In this document: in pieces, positions 45,172-57,100 of the stretch
Numbering within the stretch: the stretch's first letter is position 1
How the letters are laid out: every line of letters starts with the position of its first letter
Assembly (NCBI GenBank): GCA_033239005.1
Contig: BSQZ01000051.1
Location: forward strand, 4,366,501-4,430,500
From: Lamellibrachia satsuma
Taxonomy: Eukaryota; Annelida; Polychaeta; Sabellida; Siboglinidae
Direction: 5' to 3'
Length of the DNA: 64,000 nt
Notes under the pieces: model-generated
The model's database searches: none
What the model was told of the DNA's origin: nothing
Seen by the model: the letters and a program-made list of their open reading frames with translations, nothing else
Translations under genes and position numbers: made by a program

Positions 45172-48100
45172 AATGCTGTCCACTGCAAGATCGCAGACAA
45201 CTGCAGTGGACACCTTTGAGTTCACCCCGTTTATGTCACCATGGCGACGAACCAGTTGTCCAGTCACGCCCCGTAGGGATGGAAAGACGAACCTGAAGCA
45301 TTTCTTATTGGAACAGCGCCCCCTGTTGGCCATCAAGTACCCATTTCTGACTCCGCAACAAATCAAGAGGAAGGGCCGTGAACTGTGGTCAAAACTGTCC
45401 TCAAAAGACAAGAAGACCAACTTAGCTGCACCATTGATGAGGTATGTATCAGTTCGTAATAGTGATTGTAAATCATTTACTATTACAAATACTGTCATGT
45501 TCATTATTCATTTACATGTAAATGATAAAAAAGGTAAATTGCAGACATTATTTTTTATTTATGTACCCCTTCATTCATGTATTATATAGTACCCGGTATA
45601 CTAATGTTGTTACATGTTAGTACCCGGTATACTAATGTTGTTACATGTTACATGGCACATACATGCCTTTTATTTTACTGTTGCATATCAGTGCGGCTAT
45701 ACATTAATTAGTCTGATATTTGTTTCAGAATAGTTCATTCTATTAATTAATACATTATATACCAGGTTAATTAATATGTATCCACCCAGAAATGGGGAAC
45801 TATAAGGGGCCATCCATAAAGTATGTCACATTATTCTTTTACTTTTGAGACCTCCCTTGTTGCACTCCATAAAGCTGGCCTGTACACCCCCCTAAAACTG
45901 TGTTCGTTTTGAGAAAGACCCACCCACTTATTTCACCAATTTTGCAGACTTCACGTGCCATTACAGACATGATGCATGGTAGAGTGCGCATTCCTTTTCC
46001 GTTCAAATTCAGTTGAAATATACCCCAAAAATGGTATGGCAATCAATGCTATCAGTCAGATATCGACAGCTAGACGAGCAAAAAACTTAATAACGAAGGT
46101 AACCATCGCCAAGACACTTCCTGCCCCCATGTAATGTTCCGTAACGCTTACCCAGACACCCCCGCCCCTGAGCGTGACATACTTAATGGATGGTCCCTAA
46201 ACATGGCATGCTTGTAGTACATAACGTTTTCAAAACAATGATTACTTTTTATGTAATCATGTATTGATTAAAGTCATAATATTATTTATCATTTGGTTAA
46301 TTTCATAGTTTTTATGTTGGATAAACGAAATTACTAATTTTTCAAAACTGTTTCCTTGATGAATCTGCATGGTCAGGTGCTGTCACCTGGTGACTGGTGT
46401 GCATATGAATTGCTTTGTACAATGATGTCAAATACACATTAAAAACATTTTATGGATGTGCAACTCTAAACACCAGAAGATTAATATTTTGTCTGTTGAC
46501 AGGCACTGTATATAATTCTGGGCTAGCTCTGATGTTGTAAACTGTTTAGCCATCTTGGCTAAAACCCCCTAATTTTGTGGACAAAAGCTGAGACTGGGAA
46601 AGTCGTCGGGTACTACCTACAAGCAATTAAATAATGATAATTAAATCAACCACTGGGAATGTCAGAGGCCTTAAGATTACTGTCTTGTACTTAGCTTCCG
46701 TAGTTTGTCTCACTATTCTTTTTCTCATATTTCTTCTTTGACTAAAGTGGCCTGACCAGGTCTTGGAAATGTCTGTTTAGTGGCGGTACACTTGGCCAAG
46801 GTGACTATGGCATGTGCCTGGGGTTAGGTCAGCTTGCTTAATTCGTCTTTCAGTGATTTTGTTTGATAATGTGCGAGGATTCTACCCGAACAATGCAGTA
46901 AGTCATCTGCTTCATATTCTCTGCACACAGCCCTCTATTTCATTATCTGTGTGGATAGCATTCAGTGCTTTTGGCCTGCGTTTGTTACAGGACCAGCTGA
47001 CACAATATACTGTCTGAGTATCTGTACATGTGTGTTGTCCATATCTTTGCATTTGGCACCTGATTTTCCCAGGCACTGTTTGCATTTTAGCACATCCTCA
47101 TTTGCTACGTATTGCTTGCACTGACTACACGTTGACGTCTTTGACTTGACTCTAAGCTTTTGTGTGTTTCAGCCAGATTGTAATCCTCTCTGTGGGCAAC
47201 TAAATCTGAATTTCAATAATAGCCATTGGCTCGGGTAGTAAAATAACCACTTTGTGTTGCTTCACAGGGCAAGTTTCTTTGGTCGAAGACTTGACTGATA
47301 GTGACAGTTACTGGGCTGGCGCTGACACCACTGTCGAGTTATTGGCAGGCCTAATTCGAGATTGACTAGATGAAATAAACTAACGTGAATTGACACACCC
47401 CCAACCACTGGGCCATGTGTGTGTTTGTCCATATATGTGTCAGACAAATACGTTCCATGACATACCCCTGCATCAAATAAATTGCATACCGTTGCATTTT
47501 TTATTCACCTTATGGGGCATTTTTTGACGGATCATTATATGCTTATGACACACCCTGGAGACTTAACAGACCATTTTCAACCAGTGACTGATATTTTAAA
47601 GTCAAACACCTTGTCCAGGTAAGCATTACGCAGCGTTACATTAGGATGGGGGTGTTTTGGCAATCGTTATGTTTGTTATTAAAAAAAAGTTTTTTTTGCT
47701 CGTCTAGCTGTCAATATCAGACTGATGGCATAGGTTGCTATGCCACCTTTGGGGTATGTTTCAACTGAATTCCAACGTAAAAGGAATGTGAACTGTATCA
47801 TACATCAGTGATGTCAGTAGTGTTGCACGAGAACCAAACTTGGTGTGTCAACAAAGAGCTGTGCAAAATACTAGCCTGTTGCTTCCCAACCCCAGGAAAA
47901 GTGTAATCGAGAACACATGTGCGTACATGGATGATGTTGAATTGGAGTGGCTTGGCGAGGAGGACGTAGAAACTCATTGCACTCCCCAAACTGCACTGGT
48001 GTCTGGGACACCAATCTTCCCCTTGGGCTGCACTAGGAATCATTGAGAGGACGTCTAGTGTGTGAGTCGGCACATAGGTAGACGTGTGTGTCTTGTGTGA

Positions 48101-51100
48101 GTGTATCAGTGCAGAGAAGAACTCCCAGGGGCATCATTACCACAGAGTATCTTGTGTGGGTGTATAAGTGCAGAGAAGAACTCCCAGGGGCATCGTTACC
48201 ACAGAGAATCTTGTGTGAGTGTATCAGTGCAGAGAAGAACTCCCAGGGGCATCGTTACCACAGAGTATCTTGTGTGGGTGTATAAGTGCAGAGAAGAACT
48301 CCCAGGGGCATCGTTACCACAGAGTATCTTGTGTGGGTGTATAAGTGCAGAGAAGAACTCCCAGGGGCATCATTACCACAGAGGATCTTGTGTGAGTGTA
48401 TCAGTGCAGAGAAGAACTCCCAGGGGCATCGTTACGACAGAGTATCTTGTGTGAGTGTATCAGTGCAGAGAAGAACTCCCAGGGGCATCGTTACCACAGA
48501 GTATCTTGTGTGGGTGTATCAGTACAGAGAAGAACTCCCAGGGGCATCGTTACCACAGAGGATCTTGTGTGGGTGTATCGGTACAGAGAAGAACTCCCAG
48601 GGACATCGTTACCACAGAGGATCTTGTGTGAGTGTATCAGTACAGAGAAGAACTCCAAGGGGCATCGTTACCACAGAGTATCTTGTGTGAGTGTATCAGT
48701 GCAGAGAAGAACTCCCAGGTGCTTCGTTACCACAGAGTATCTTGTGTGGGTGTATCAGTGCAGAGAAGAACTCCTAGGGGCATCGTTACCACAGAGTATC
48801 TTGTGTGGGTGTATCAGTACAGAAAAGAACTCCCAGGGGCATCGTTACCACAGAGTATCTTGTGTGAGTGTATCAGTGCAGAGAAGAACTCCCAGGGGCA
48901 TAATTACCACAGAGGATCTTGTGTGAGTGTATCAGTGCAGAGAAGAACTCCCAGGGGCATCGTTACCACAGAGTATCTTGTGTGAGTGTATCAGTGCAGA
49001 GAAGAACTCCCAGGGGGCATCGTTACCACAAAGGATCTTGTGTGAGTGTATCAGTGCAGAGAAGAACTCCCAGGGGCATCGTTACCACAGAGGATCTTGT
49101 GTGTGTGTATCAGTGCAGAGAAGAACTCCCAGGGGCATCGTTACCACAGAGTATCTTGTGTGAGTGTATCAGTGCAGAGAAGAACTCCCAGGGGCATCGT
49201 TACCACAGAGGATCTTGTGTGAGTGTATCAGTGCAGAGAAGAACTCCCAGGGGCATCGTTACCACAGAGGATCTTGTGTGAGTGTATCAGTGCAGAGAAG
49301 AACTCCCAGGGGCATCGTTACCACAGAGGATCTTGTGTGAGTGTATCAGTGAAGAGAAGAACTCCCAGGGGCATCGTTACCACAAAGGATCTTGTGTGAG
49401 TGTATCAGTGCAGAGAAGAACTCCCAGGGGCATCGTTACCACAGAGGATCTTGTGTGAGTGTATCAGTGAAGAGAAGAACTCCCAGGGGCATCGTTACCA
49501 CAGAGTATCTTGTGTGGGTGTATCAGTACAGAGAAGAACTCCCAGGGGCATCGTTACCACAGAGGATCTTGTGTGGGTGTATCAGTACAGAGAAGAACTC
49601 CCAGGGACATCGTTACCACAGAGAATCTTGTGTGAGTGTATCAGTGCAGAGAAGAACTCCCAGGGGATCGTTACCACAGAGTATCTTGTGTGAGTGTATC
49701 AGAGCAGAGAAGAACTCCCAGGGGCATCGTTACCACAGAGTATCTTGTGTGAGTATATCAGTGCAGAGAAGAACTCCCAGGGGCATCGTTACCACAGAGT
49801 ATCTTGTGTGGGTGTATCAGTACAGAGAAGAACTCCCAGCGGCATCGTTACCACAGAGTATCTTGTGTGAGTGTATCAGTGCAGAGAAGAACTCCCAGGG
49901 GCATCATTACCACAGAGGATCTTGTGTGAGTGTATCAGTGCAGAGAAGAACTCCCAGGGGCATCGTTACCACAGAGTATCTTGTGTGAGTGTATCAGTGC
50001 AGAGAAGAACTCCCAGGGGCATCGTTACCACAGAGGATCTTGTGTGAGTGTATCAGTGCAGAGAAGAACTCCCAGGGGCATCGTTACCACAGAGGATCTT
50101 GTGTGTGTGTATCAGTGCAGAGAAGAACTCCCAGGGGCATCGTTACCACAGAGGATCTTGTATGAGTGTATCAGTGCAGAGAAGAACTCCCGTGGGCATC
50201 GTTACCACAGAGGATCTTGTGTGAGTGTATCAGTGCAGAGAAGAACTCCCAGGGGCATCGTTACCACAGAGGATCTTTCTGATGATGCGGATATCAACAG
50301 ACAACGCAGAACTTTATTTGTGCAAGGCAATATTATCTTATGTAAATTTTACATGTGTTCTATAGATGTGAAGCTTACACTGTTCCGCACATATTGTTCA
50401 CCAATGTATTCTGTTCAGTTATGGTGGAATTACAAAAAATCTACTATAAATAGATTACACCTTGCATATCATAATATTTAAAAATTATTTCTTGGTTTAT
50501 CTAAATATGAAAGCACCAGTTTTTATGCACTCTGTTTGATGTACAATGTCAATCTGTAATAAGAAACTTAGTATATAGATTTATGTGTTGATTAGATAGT
50601 TCTTATAATTTTATTATAAGGGATATATTAGTCACTAGTGTGTGATTTTCATCATGAGTTCGCAAACATTGGTACAAGCTGTTTTATATGTGACAGAAAC
50701 AAATGTAAATAATTCTTTACTGCAGTTCATTACTATGTAATATTTTAATGTCTGCTTTTGTTTTGTGCAATAACATGGAACTCAGTTCGCATGTATGATG
50801 TGCTCTGTCGCGTCCGGAATAAAGATATTGAATTGAATTGAATTGTTACACATTAAACATACATAAACATGGATATTTTATTTATTATTAGTTATACAGA
50901 ACTATATACTACTTGTAAACTACGAATTAATGCAGGCAAACAACCCATATCAAAATAGATATATGCATAATAGGTGTGGGGGGATCTTTCTCAAAACAAC
51001 GTAATTTTAGGGGTGTGTACAGGCCAACTTTACGAAGCGTGACGAGGGTGGGGAGGTCTCAAAAAAGTAAAAAAAATAGCATGACACTTTGTGGATAGTC

Positions 51101-54100
51101 CCTTGTTACTTTAAAAATAAGATAATTTCATGCAATATCGCCGTGGTGCATTGCGACGATGTACAGTTTCCTCGGGACGATCATGCTGCAGTCTGGTCAC
51201 ATGCGATGGCATTAGCTTGTTGTGTCGACGATATCACCTCATGTATAGCCGTTGGGTTATGACAGCTGAAATTGCACACAGGACGATGTACCGTATTCGA
51301 CCTATTAAGTGTACATGCCCTAATTAGCATACACCCCTTTTTTAATCGGCAAGATCCGTAGTGTACATGCCCTAATTAGCATACACCCGTTTTTTAATCG
51401 CAGGATCCATAATTGTAATGTGACTAGTATGGAACAACTGAAAGGTGTCTCCATCTGGTGTTGAACAATTGGCACCACTTTTCAGTTCTACATTAGTCAC
51501 CAAATGACATCACTAGTGTTACCTGATTCGAAAGGAAATCAAATTCTAGGGCTAATTAGGAGAACTATCATGTCTAAGGAGAAACAGCTAATTGTACCCC
51601 TGTACAAAGCAATAGTTAGACAACATTTGGAATATTGTATTCAGGCATGGAGGCCATATCGTAAAAAGGACATAGACAAGCTAGAAAAATACAATGAAGA
51701 GCAACTAAAATGATTCCAGAATTGAGAGACCTTAGTTACGAAAGTCAGTTATTACAATGTGGTTTGACAGTACTAGAGACCAGGAGACTAAGAGGAGACC
51801 AAATAGAAGTGTTTAAAATAATGAACGGTTATGAGGATGTTGATAGTTCTTCAAACTTAAAGAAGGCAGTAGAACAAGAGGACATAAAGCAGCATTAGTT
51901 AAGGAGCAGTGTAGGTTGGACATGAGAAAGTACTCTTTCTCACAGAGAGTGATAAATGAATGGAACAAACTGCCAAATGATTGTGTTAATGCTAGTAGTG
52001 TGAATATGTTTAAAAATAGAGTTGACAGATATTTGATAAAGGCAGCTACACATAGATGAGAAAATTGTTGGACTCTCAATAAGCCAATAGCTTCCCTGTC
52101 CACTTGCCATCTGGAACTTGTTGTTTGGGATGGCAATCTCGTTAAATCTTGTCAAAGAACAGATTCCTTGACATTTCTCCATCACCCAATTTTTTCAAGC
52201 GTATTGTATGCTTATTAGAACGAATAATTCAAAGTTTCATGTAGAGGGGGGTCGTGTGGTTAAACAACATTTGTTTTTTATGTATTATTTTGTGTTTTTA
52301 TATTCTCAGTATGAAACTTTCATTTTACAAAAGTTTTACGTTTAATTTGTGCAGGTTGCCGACTCCACCGAAAGGCAGGGTTTACGAGGAGATGGGAAAG
52401 CATCACTTCCCATTCCGCTTCCCAGGAGACGAGTCACTGTCTATGTTCTCCTCTCCTCTGGCAAAGTCGAGACGAAAGTCATTACCCTCCTTCCCTATCG
52501 CATCAGTTGGCCACCAGGGCACAAATGTCAGGATGCAGTCATTCCGCGTAAGTTGTTTACATTGCTTCATGTTTGTGATGTCATAAAAAGTCGTTCTTGT
52601 TGTTTATCAAGTTATCAGAAATTATATAAAACGGGAACTTGACGGACACATAAATCACGTGATGAAAAACATTGTATTTCACCTTCAAATGTGAAGAGTT
52701 ACTGGTCAGTTGATAATTGCATTAACGCAGTCTCTGTATGTATGTCATAAAATCTTATTTCATTGCCGCGTATTTTTGAAAATATTAAGTGATGAAAGAT
52801 CACAGTAGATACACGGTCTGTGTGAATTTTATTTGTCTACTTGTTTTATTTGTCTACTTGTTGTTGAAAAAAGTGTTCTGTACTACAGAAGGCTAATAGA
52901 ATCACCAACCGCAGTGACGACATGTTGCAAGTTCGTAGGCCAGCACAAGAGAAAACATATGCTGATGGATGTAGGTGGCCTTGCAAGGCCCCACCTGTCA
53001 TTGAACATGCAGATTGCAAACGGTTTGGCATCTTGAAGAGGTGAGATCAGCATTTTACATTTTAGGGCAGACAATTAAAGTGCTGGTAATTTTTTCTTCA
53101 TCCCTCCTTTCATGATTTCTTGTACCCTGAGAAAATAGTTTATGAACAGGAACTTTGACTTTTTAAGAAGAAATCACTTGATACGACAACTGTAGCTCGC
53201 TTCGATGTTTCTAATTAGAAATGCAAGGACATTGCAGAACACGGCAATATATTTAAATTTTCATAGGAAAGGCACATTTTTTCTCTGTCAAATTGATGTA
53301 CATTTAAACAAATTGATGTACATTTAAACAAATACTTTCAAATTATGAACTTATTAACATACTGTCTGACCAGTAGTTCCAGTGCTGGAACTGGCTGTTA
53401 CATGTTACTCCTGGGTATATACATTTTATTTTAGCAATAATCATCATCATGCAGTATAGTTATGAGTTTGATTTTAATTGTTATTTTAGGTCCCGCAAGA
53501 CAAGAAAAACAGTAGGCGACAGGAGAGTTAGTTTTGCTGAGGCAAACTGCAACTCGCCAGATGACCTACATAGTGATGGTTGTAGCAACAATGACCTACA
53601 AACAAACGGTCAAAATGTGGAAAGTTCACCAGGTCACAGGCGGGAGCATCTGATCACACTCAACAGTAATGCAGTAAATGGCAGAATACCCTTAAGCGAA
53701 AACCTGAAACGACCCACTGAAATGTCTGGTCGAAAGATAAATGGTCACAGTTCTGCAGACAGAAAAAAGAAGCAACCGGATTGGTCTAAAATAAATGCAG
53801 CTCTTGAAATCGAGGATGGAGGGCATTCGAATAGCGATAGCGATGACGAGAGGGATTTTCAGCTGGCATGTCTCCATGGAAACACAAAACCTGTGCTGCC
53901 ACATGGTGGTTATGCTGAGAACTGCAACAAAGGCAAACTCCGCCAAAGGTCTTGTAAGGAAGGGTTGGTCTCAGGTAAGACAGGAAGACACCGAAACAGA
54001 CAGAGTAAAACTAGGAACATGGAGAAGGAAATATGAGAAGGATCACGATGATAATGGAATAGATGACCAATACAGGAACGGGGTTAATTTTGGGGCTGGG

Positions 54101-57100
54101 GATCAGCAAATGGGACAAAGGAAGAGGACTCATCAACGAAAGATGATGAATTATCAAAAAGCATGGCAAGATGACAAGAAAGCCCCGCGTCATGCAAATA
54201 GAAGACAGCTTGTGGATTACATGGATATTATGACGGTGTATGATGTTTTTGATGACGACAATGATGAATTAATCAATTTGTCCCAGACACGGTTCAGTGA
54301 TTACTGTGATAACGTGAAGCACGTCGCTGAGCCGTGCAGAAGAAAAACTATTGCTTGTGTGGAAAGTGAAAGGGTAACGTTTATGAAAGAAAATGAAGCT
54401 ATGATGTATGATCAGTGCACGTCGAAAGTGGATGACCAAATTGCTCGTAAATGTGAGAAGTTTCATAGATGTCGGCCTGGGAACACGACAACCCAGAGAC
54501 AAGCCAAGATGGCAGGAAATGGTTCACCGATGTGCGACAGTGTGATAAGAAGCGCATCATCTCCGAGTTGTTATAATCTGCGGTCGCAGAAAGCGGAGCC
54601 AGCTTCACGTGGCAGAAACGAAGACCAGAAGTGTGTCCGTGGAAGGATCATGCCACATAGGGACGATTGCCAACATGGGAGAAGCGGGAAACTGGGAGTA
54701 GGTTGCAGGAACACGAGGAAGAACAAAGTTGCGGTTGCGCCATCTGGTGTGAGTGTACAGAACCAAGAGCTGATGACACCGGAGACGACGGAAGAGGTCA
54801 TCGAGGCGACCTTGACGAACATCATACGAGCGCCTCGAAAGCGGAGAGCCACTGACAGCGATGTGCCCGGTGGGGAAAACATGAAAGGTCGAGTTGAAGT
54901 AATCAAAGGGAATTTGATCATCGGGAAAACGTTGATGGATGATGGTGATTCTCGCATGGATCGTGTTCGGAAGCGACTTGTGGCTTCCAGCACTGCGTGC
55001 GAGCAGGGCTATCTGACAAAGAAACAAAAAATGGGTAACGGCGACATTGATCTGTGTAGAATTCCTACCAGACCAGCAAATAAAGACGGTACAGGTACAA
55101 GGGTCAGTGTCCCACGACAAAGACCATGTACCAGAAGTTGTTTGAGAGCGCTAAGTTCACTATCTTTGTATGACGTTGAAAGTGGCACCCAGATGATGTG
55201 GCAGTCAGCTATACCGAATTGTCATGCAGAAGTACATGATGGGATGTCATACTGCAGAAGTGCAACTCGCAACCGTGTTGAAGATCAAGTCGGGGGTGTC
55301 TTGAGTGAAAGAGGAAATGATAAAGGTTTGTTGAAAAATTATGACAGTCTCAAGGCTACTCAAAGGCACAAGGCAAGGAATGATTTGGAAGGTGAAAATC
55401 TTCATCTCGGAATTGTGTCATCAGAAACTGCAACACCAAGAGGAACCAGAAAGTCACAGTTGCTTCCGAATCAGAATCTTACAAATCAGACTCCGTCGAT
55501 TCCAACTTGCATGCTGTCGTCTCCAAGTTCACAGCAAAGTGACATGTCAAGCAGCCAAAACCAGGACGAGTTACGTAGCAATGCAACATCACCGTTTCCT
55601 TACATATCTCCGTTGCCGCCCTCCAAAACCAGTAGTGGTGTTGGAGCCTCGTTCTTGAGCTTCCTGACCTCGAAACATCTTCAGAGTGACCTTGACAATG
55701 TAACGTCTTCGTCTGAAGATGAAATTCCCACCACTCTGGGTGTCGTCAGGAATGATGTGCTGACACGAGCCGTCAGATCGATGCAACAGCTCACAGCGCC
55801 ACCTGGTGTGGCTTATAGTCCGAAGAGGATAACGGTTTCGTCTCCGTCTGTCTCTGGGATAAGTGAAGTGAGTACAGCCTCTTGGTAGATCTACCCTCGC
55901 CACCAGGGGCTTCTGACTGCATCAGTACCCCTGGCAGATCTACCCTCGCCACCAGGGGCTTCTGACTACATCAGTACCCCTGGCAGATCTACCCTCGCCA
56001 CCAGGGGCTTCTGACTACATCAGTACCCCTGGCAGATCTACCCTCGCCACCAGGGGCTTCTGACTACATCAGTACCCCTGGCAGATCTACCATCGCCACC
56101 AGGGGCTTCTGACTGCATCAGTACCCCTGGCAGATCTACCCTCGCCACCAGGGGCTTCTGACTGCATCAGTACCCCTGGCAGATCTACCCTCGCCACCAA
56201 GGGGCTTCTGACTGCATCAGTACCCCTGGCAGATCTACCCTCGCCACCAGGGGCTTCTGACTGCATCAGTACCCCTGGCAGATCTACCCTCGCCACCAGG
56301 GGCTTCTGACTACATCAGTACCCCTGGCAGATCTACCCTCGCCACCAGGGGCTTCTGACTACATCAGTACCCCTGGCAGATCTACCCTCGCCACCAGGGG
56401 CTTCTGACTGCATCAGTACCCCTGGCAGATCTACCCTCGCCACCAAGGGGCTTCTGACTACATCAGTACCCCTGGCAGATCTACCCTCGCCACCAAGGGG
56501 CTTCTGACTACATCAGTACCCCTGGCAGATCTACCCTTGCCACGAGGGGCTTCTGACTACATCAGTACCCCTGGCAGATCTACCCTCGCCACCAGGGGCT
56601 TCTGACTGCATCAGTACCCCTGGCAGATCTACCCTCGCCACCAAGGGGCTTCTGACTACATCAGTACCCCTGGCAGATCTACCCTCGCAACCAAGGTGTT
56701 CTGACTACATCAGTACCCCTGGCAGATCTACCCTCGCCACCAAGGGGCTTCTGACTACATCAGTACCCCTGGCAGATCTACCCTCGCCACCAGGGGCTTC
56801 TGACTACATCAGTACCCCTGGCAGATCTACCCTCGCCACCAGGGGCTTCTGACTACATCAGTACCCCTGGCAGATCTACCCTCGCCACCAGGGGCTTCTG
56901 ACTACATCAGTACCCCTGGCAGATCTACCCTCGCCACCAGGGGCTTCTGACTACATCAGTACCCCTGGCAGATCTACCCTTGCCACCAGGGGCTTCTGAC
57001 TACATCAGTACCCCTGGCAGATTGACCTGTTGAAATGCTGATTTTTCAGTTGCAGTGTGGACCAATAATATTTATGGGGCTCACACACGGAACTTAACTT

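Noticed and set aside
48091..50276. CRISPR-like array
   Set aside because: Units are contiguous 59 bp tandem copies without unique spacers, in a eukaryotic genome.
48088..50481. Long open frames of up to 198 residues over the 59 bp array taken as a repeat protein gene
   Set aside because: The unit lacks stops in all three frames and 59 is not a multiple of three, so open frames follow automatically. The array lies in an intron between well-supported exons and no start or splice structure is specific to it.
54571..55120. Minus-strand frames of 140 and 171 residues opposite the large exon of the HMG-like gene
   Set aside because: Antisense shadows; the + frame is open for almost 2.1 kb and joins flanking exons in phase.
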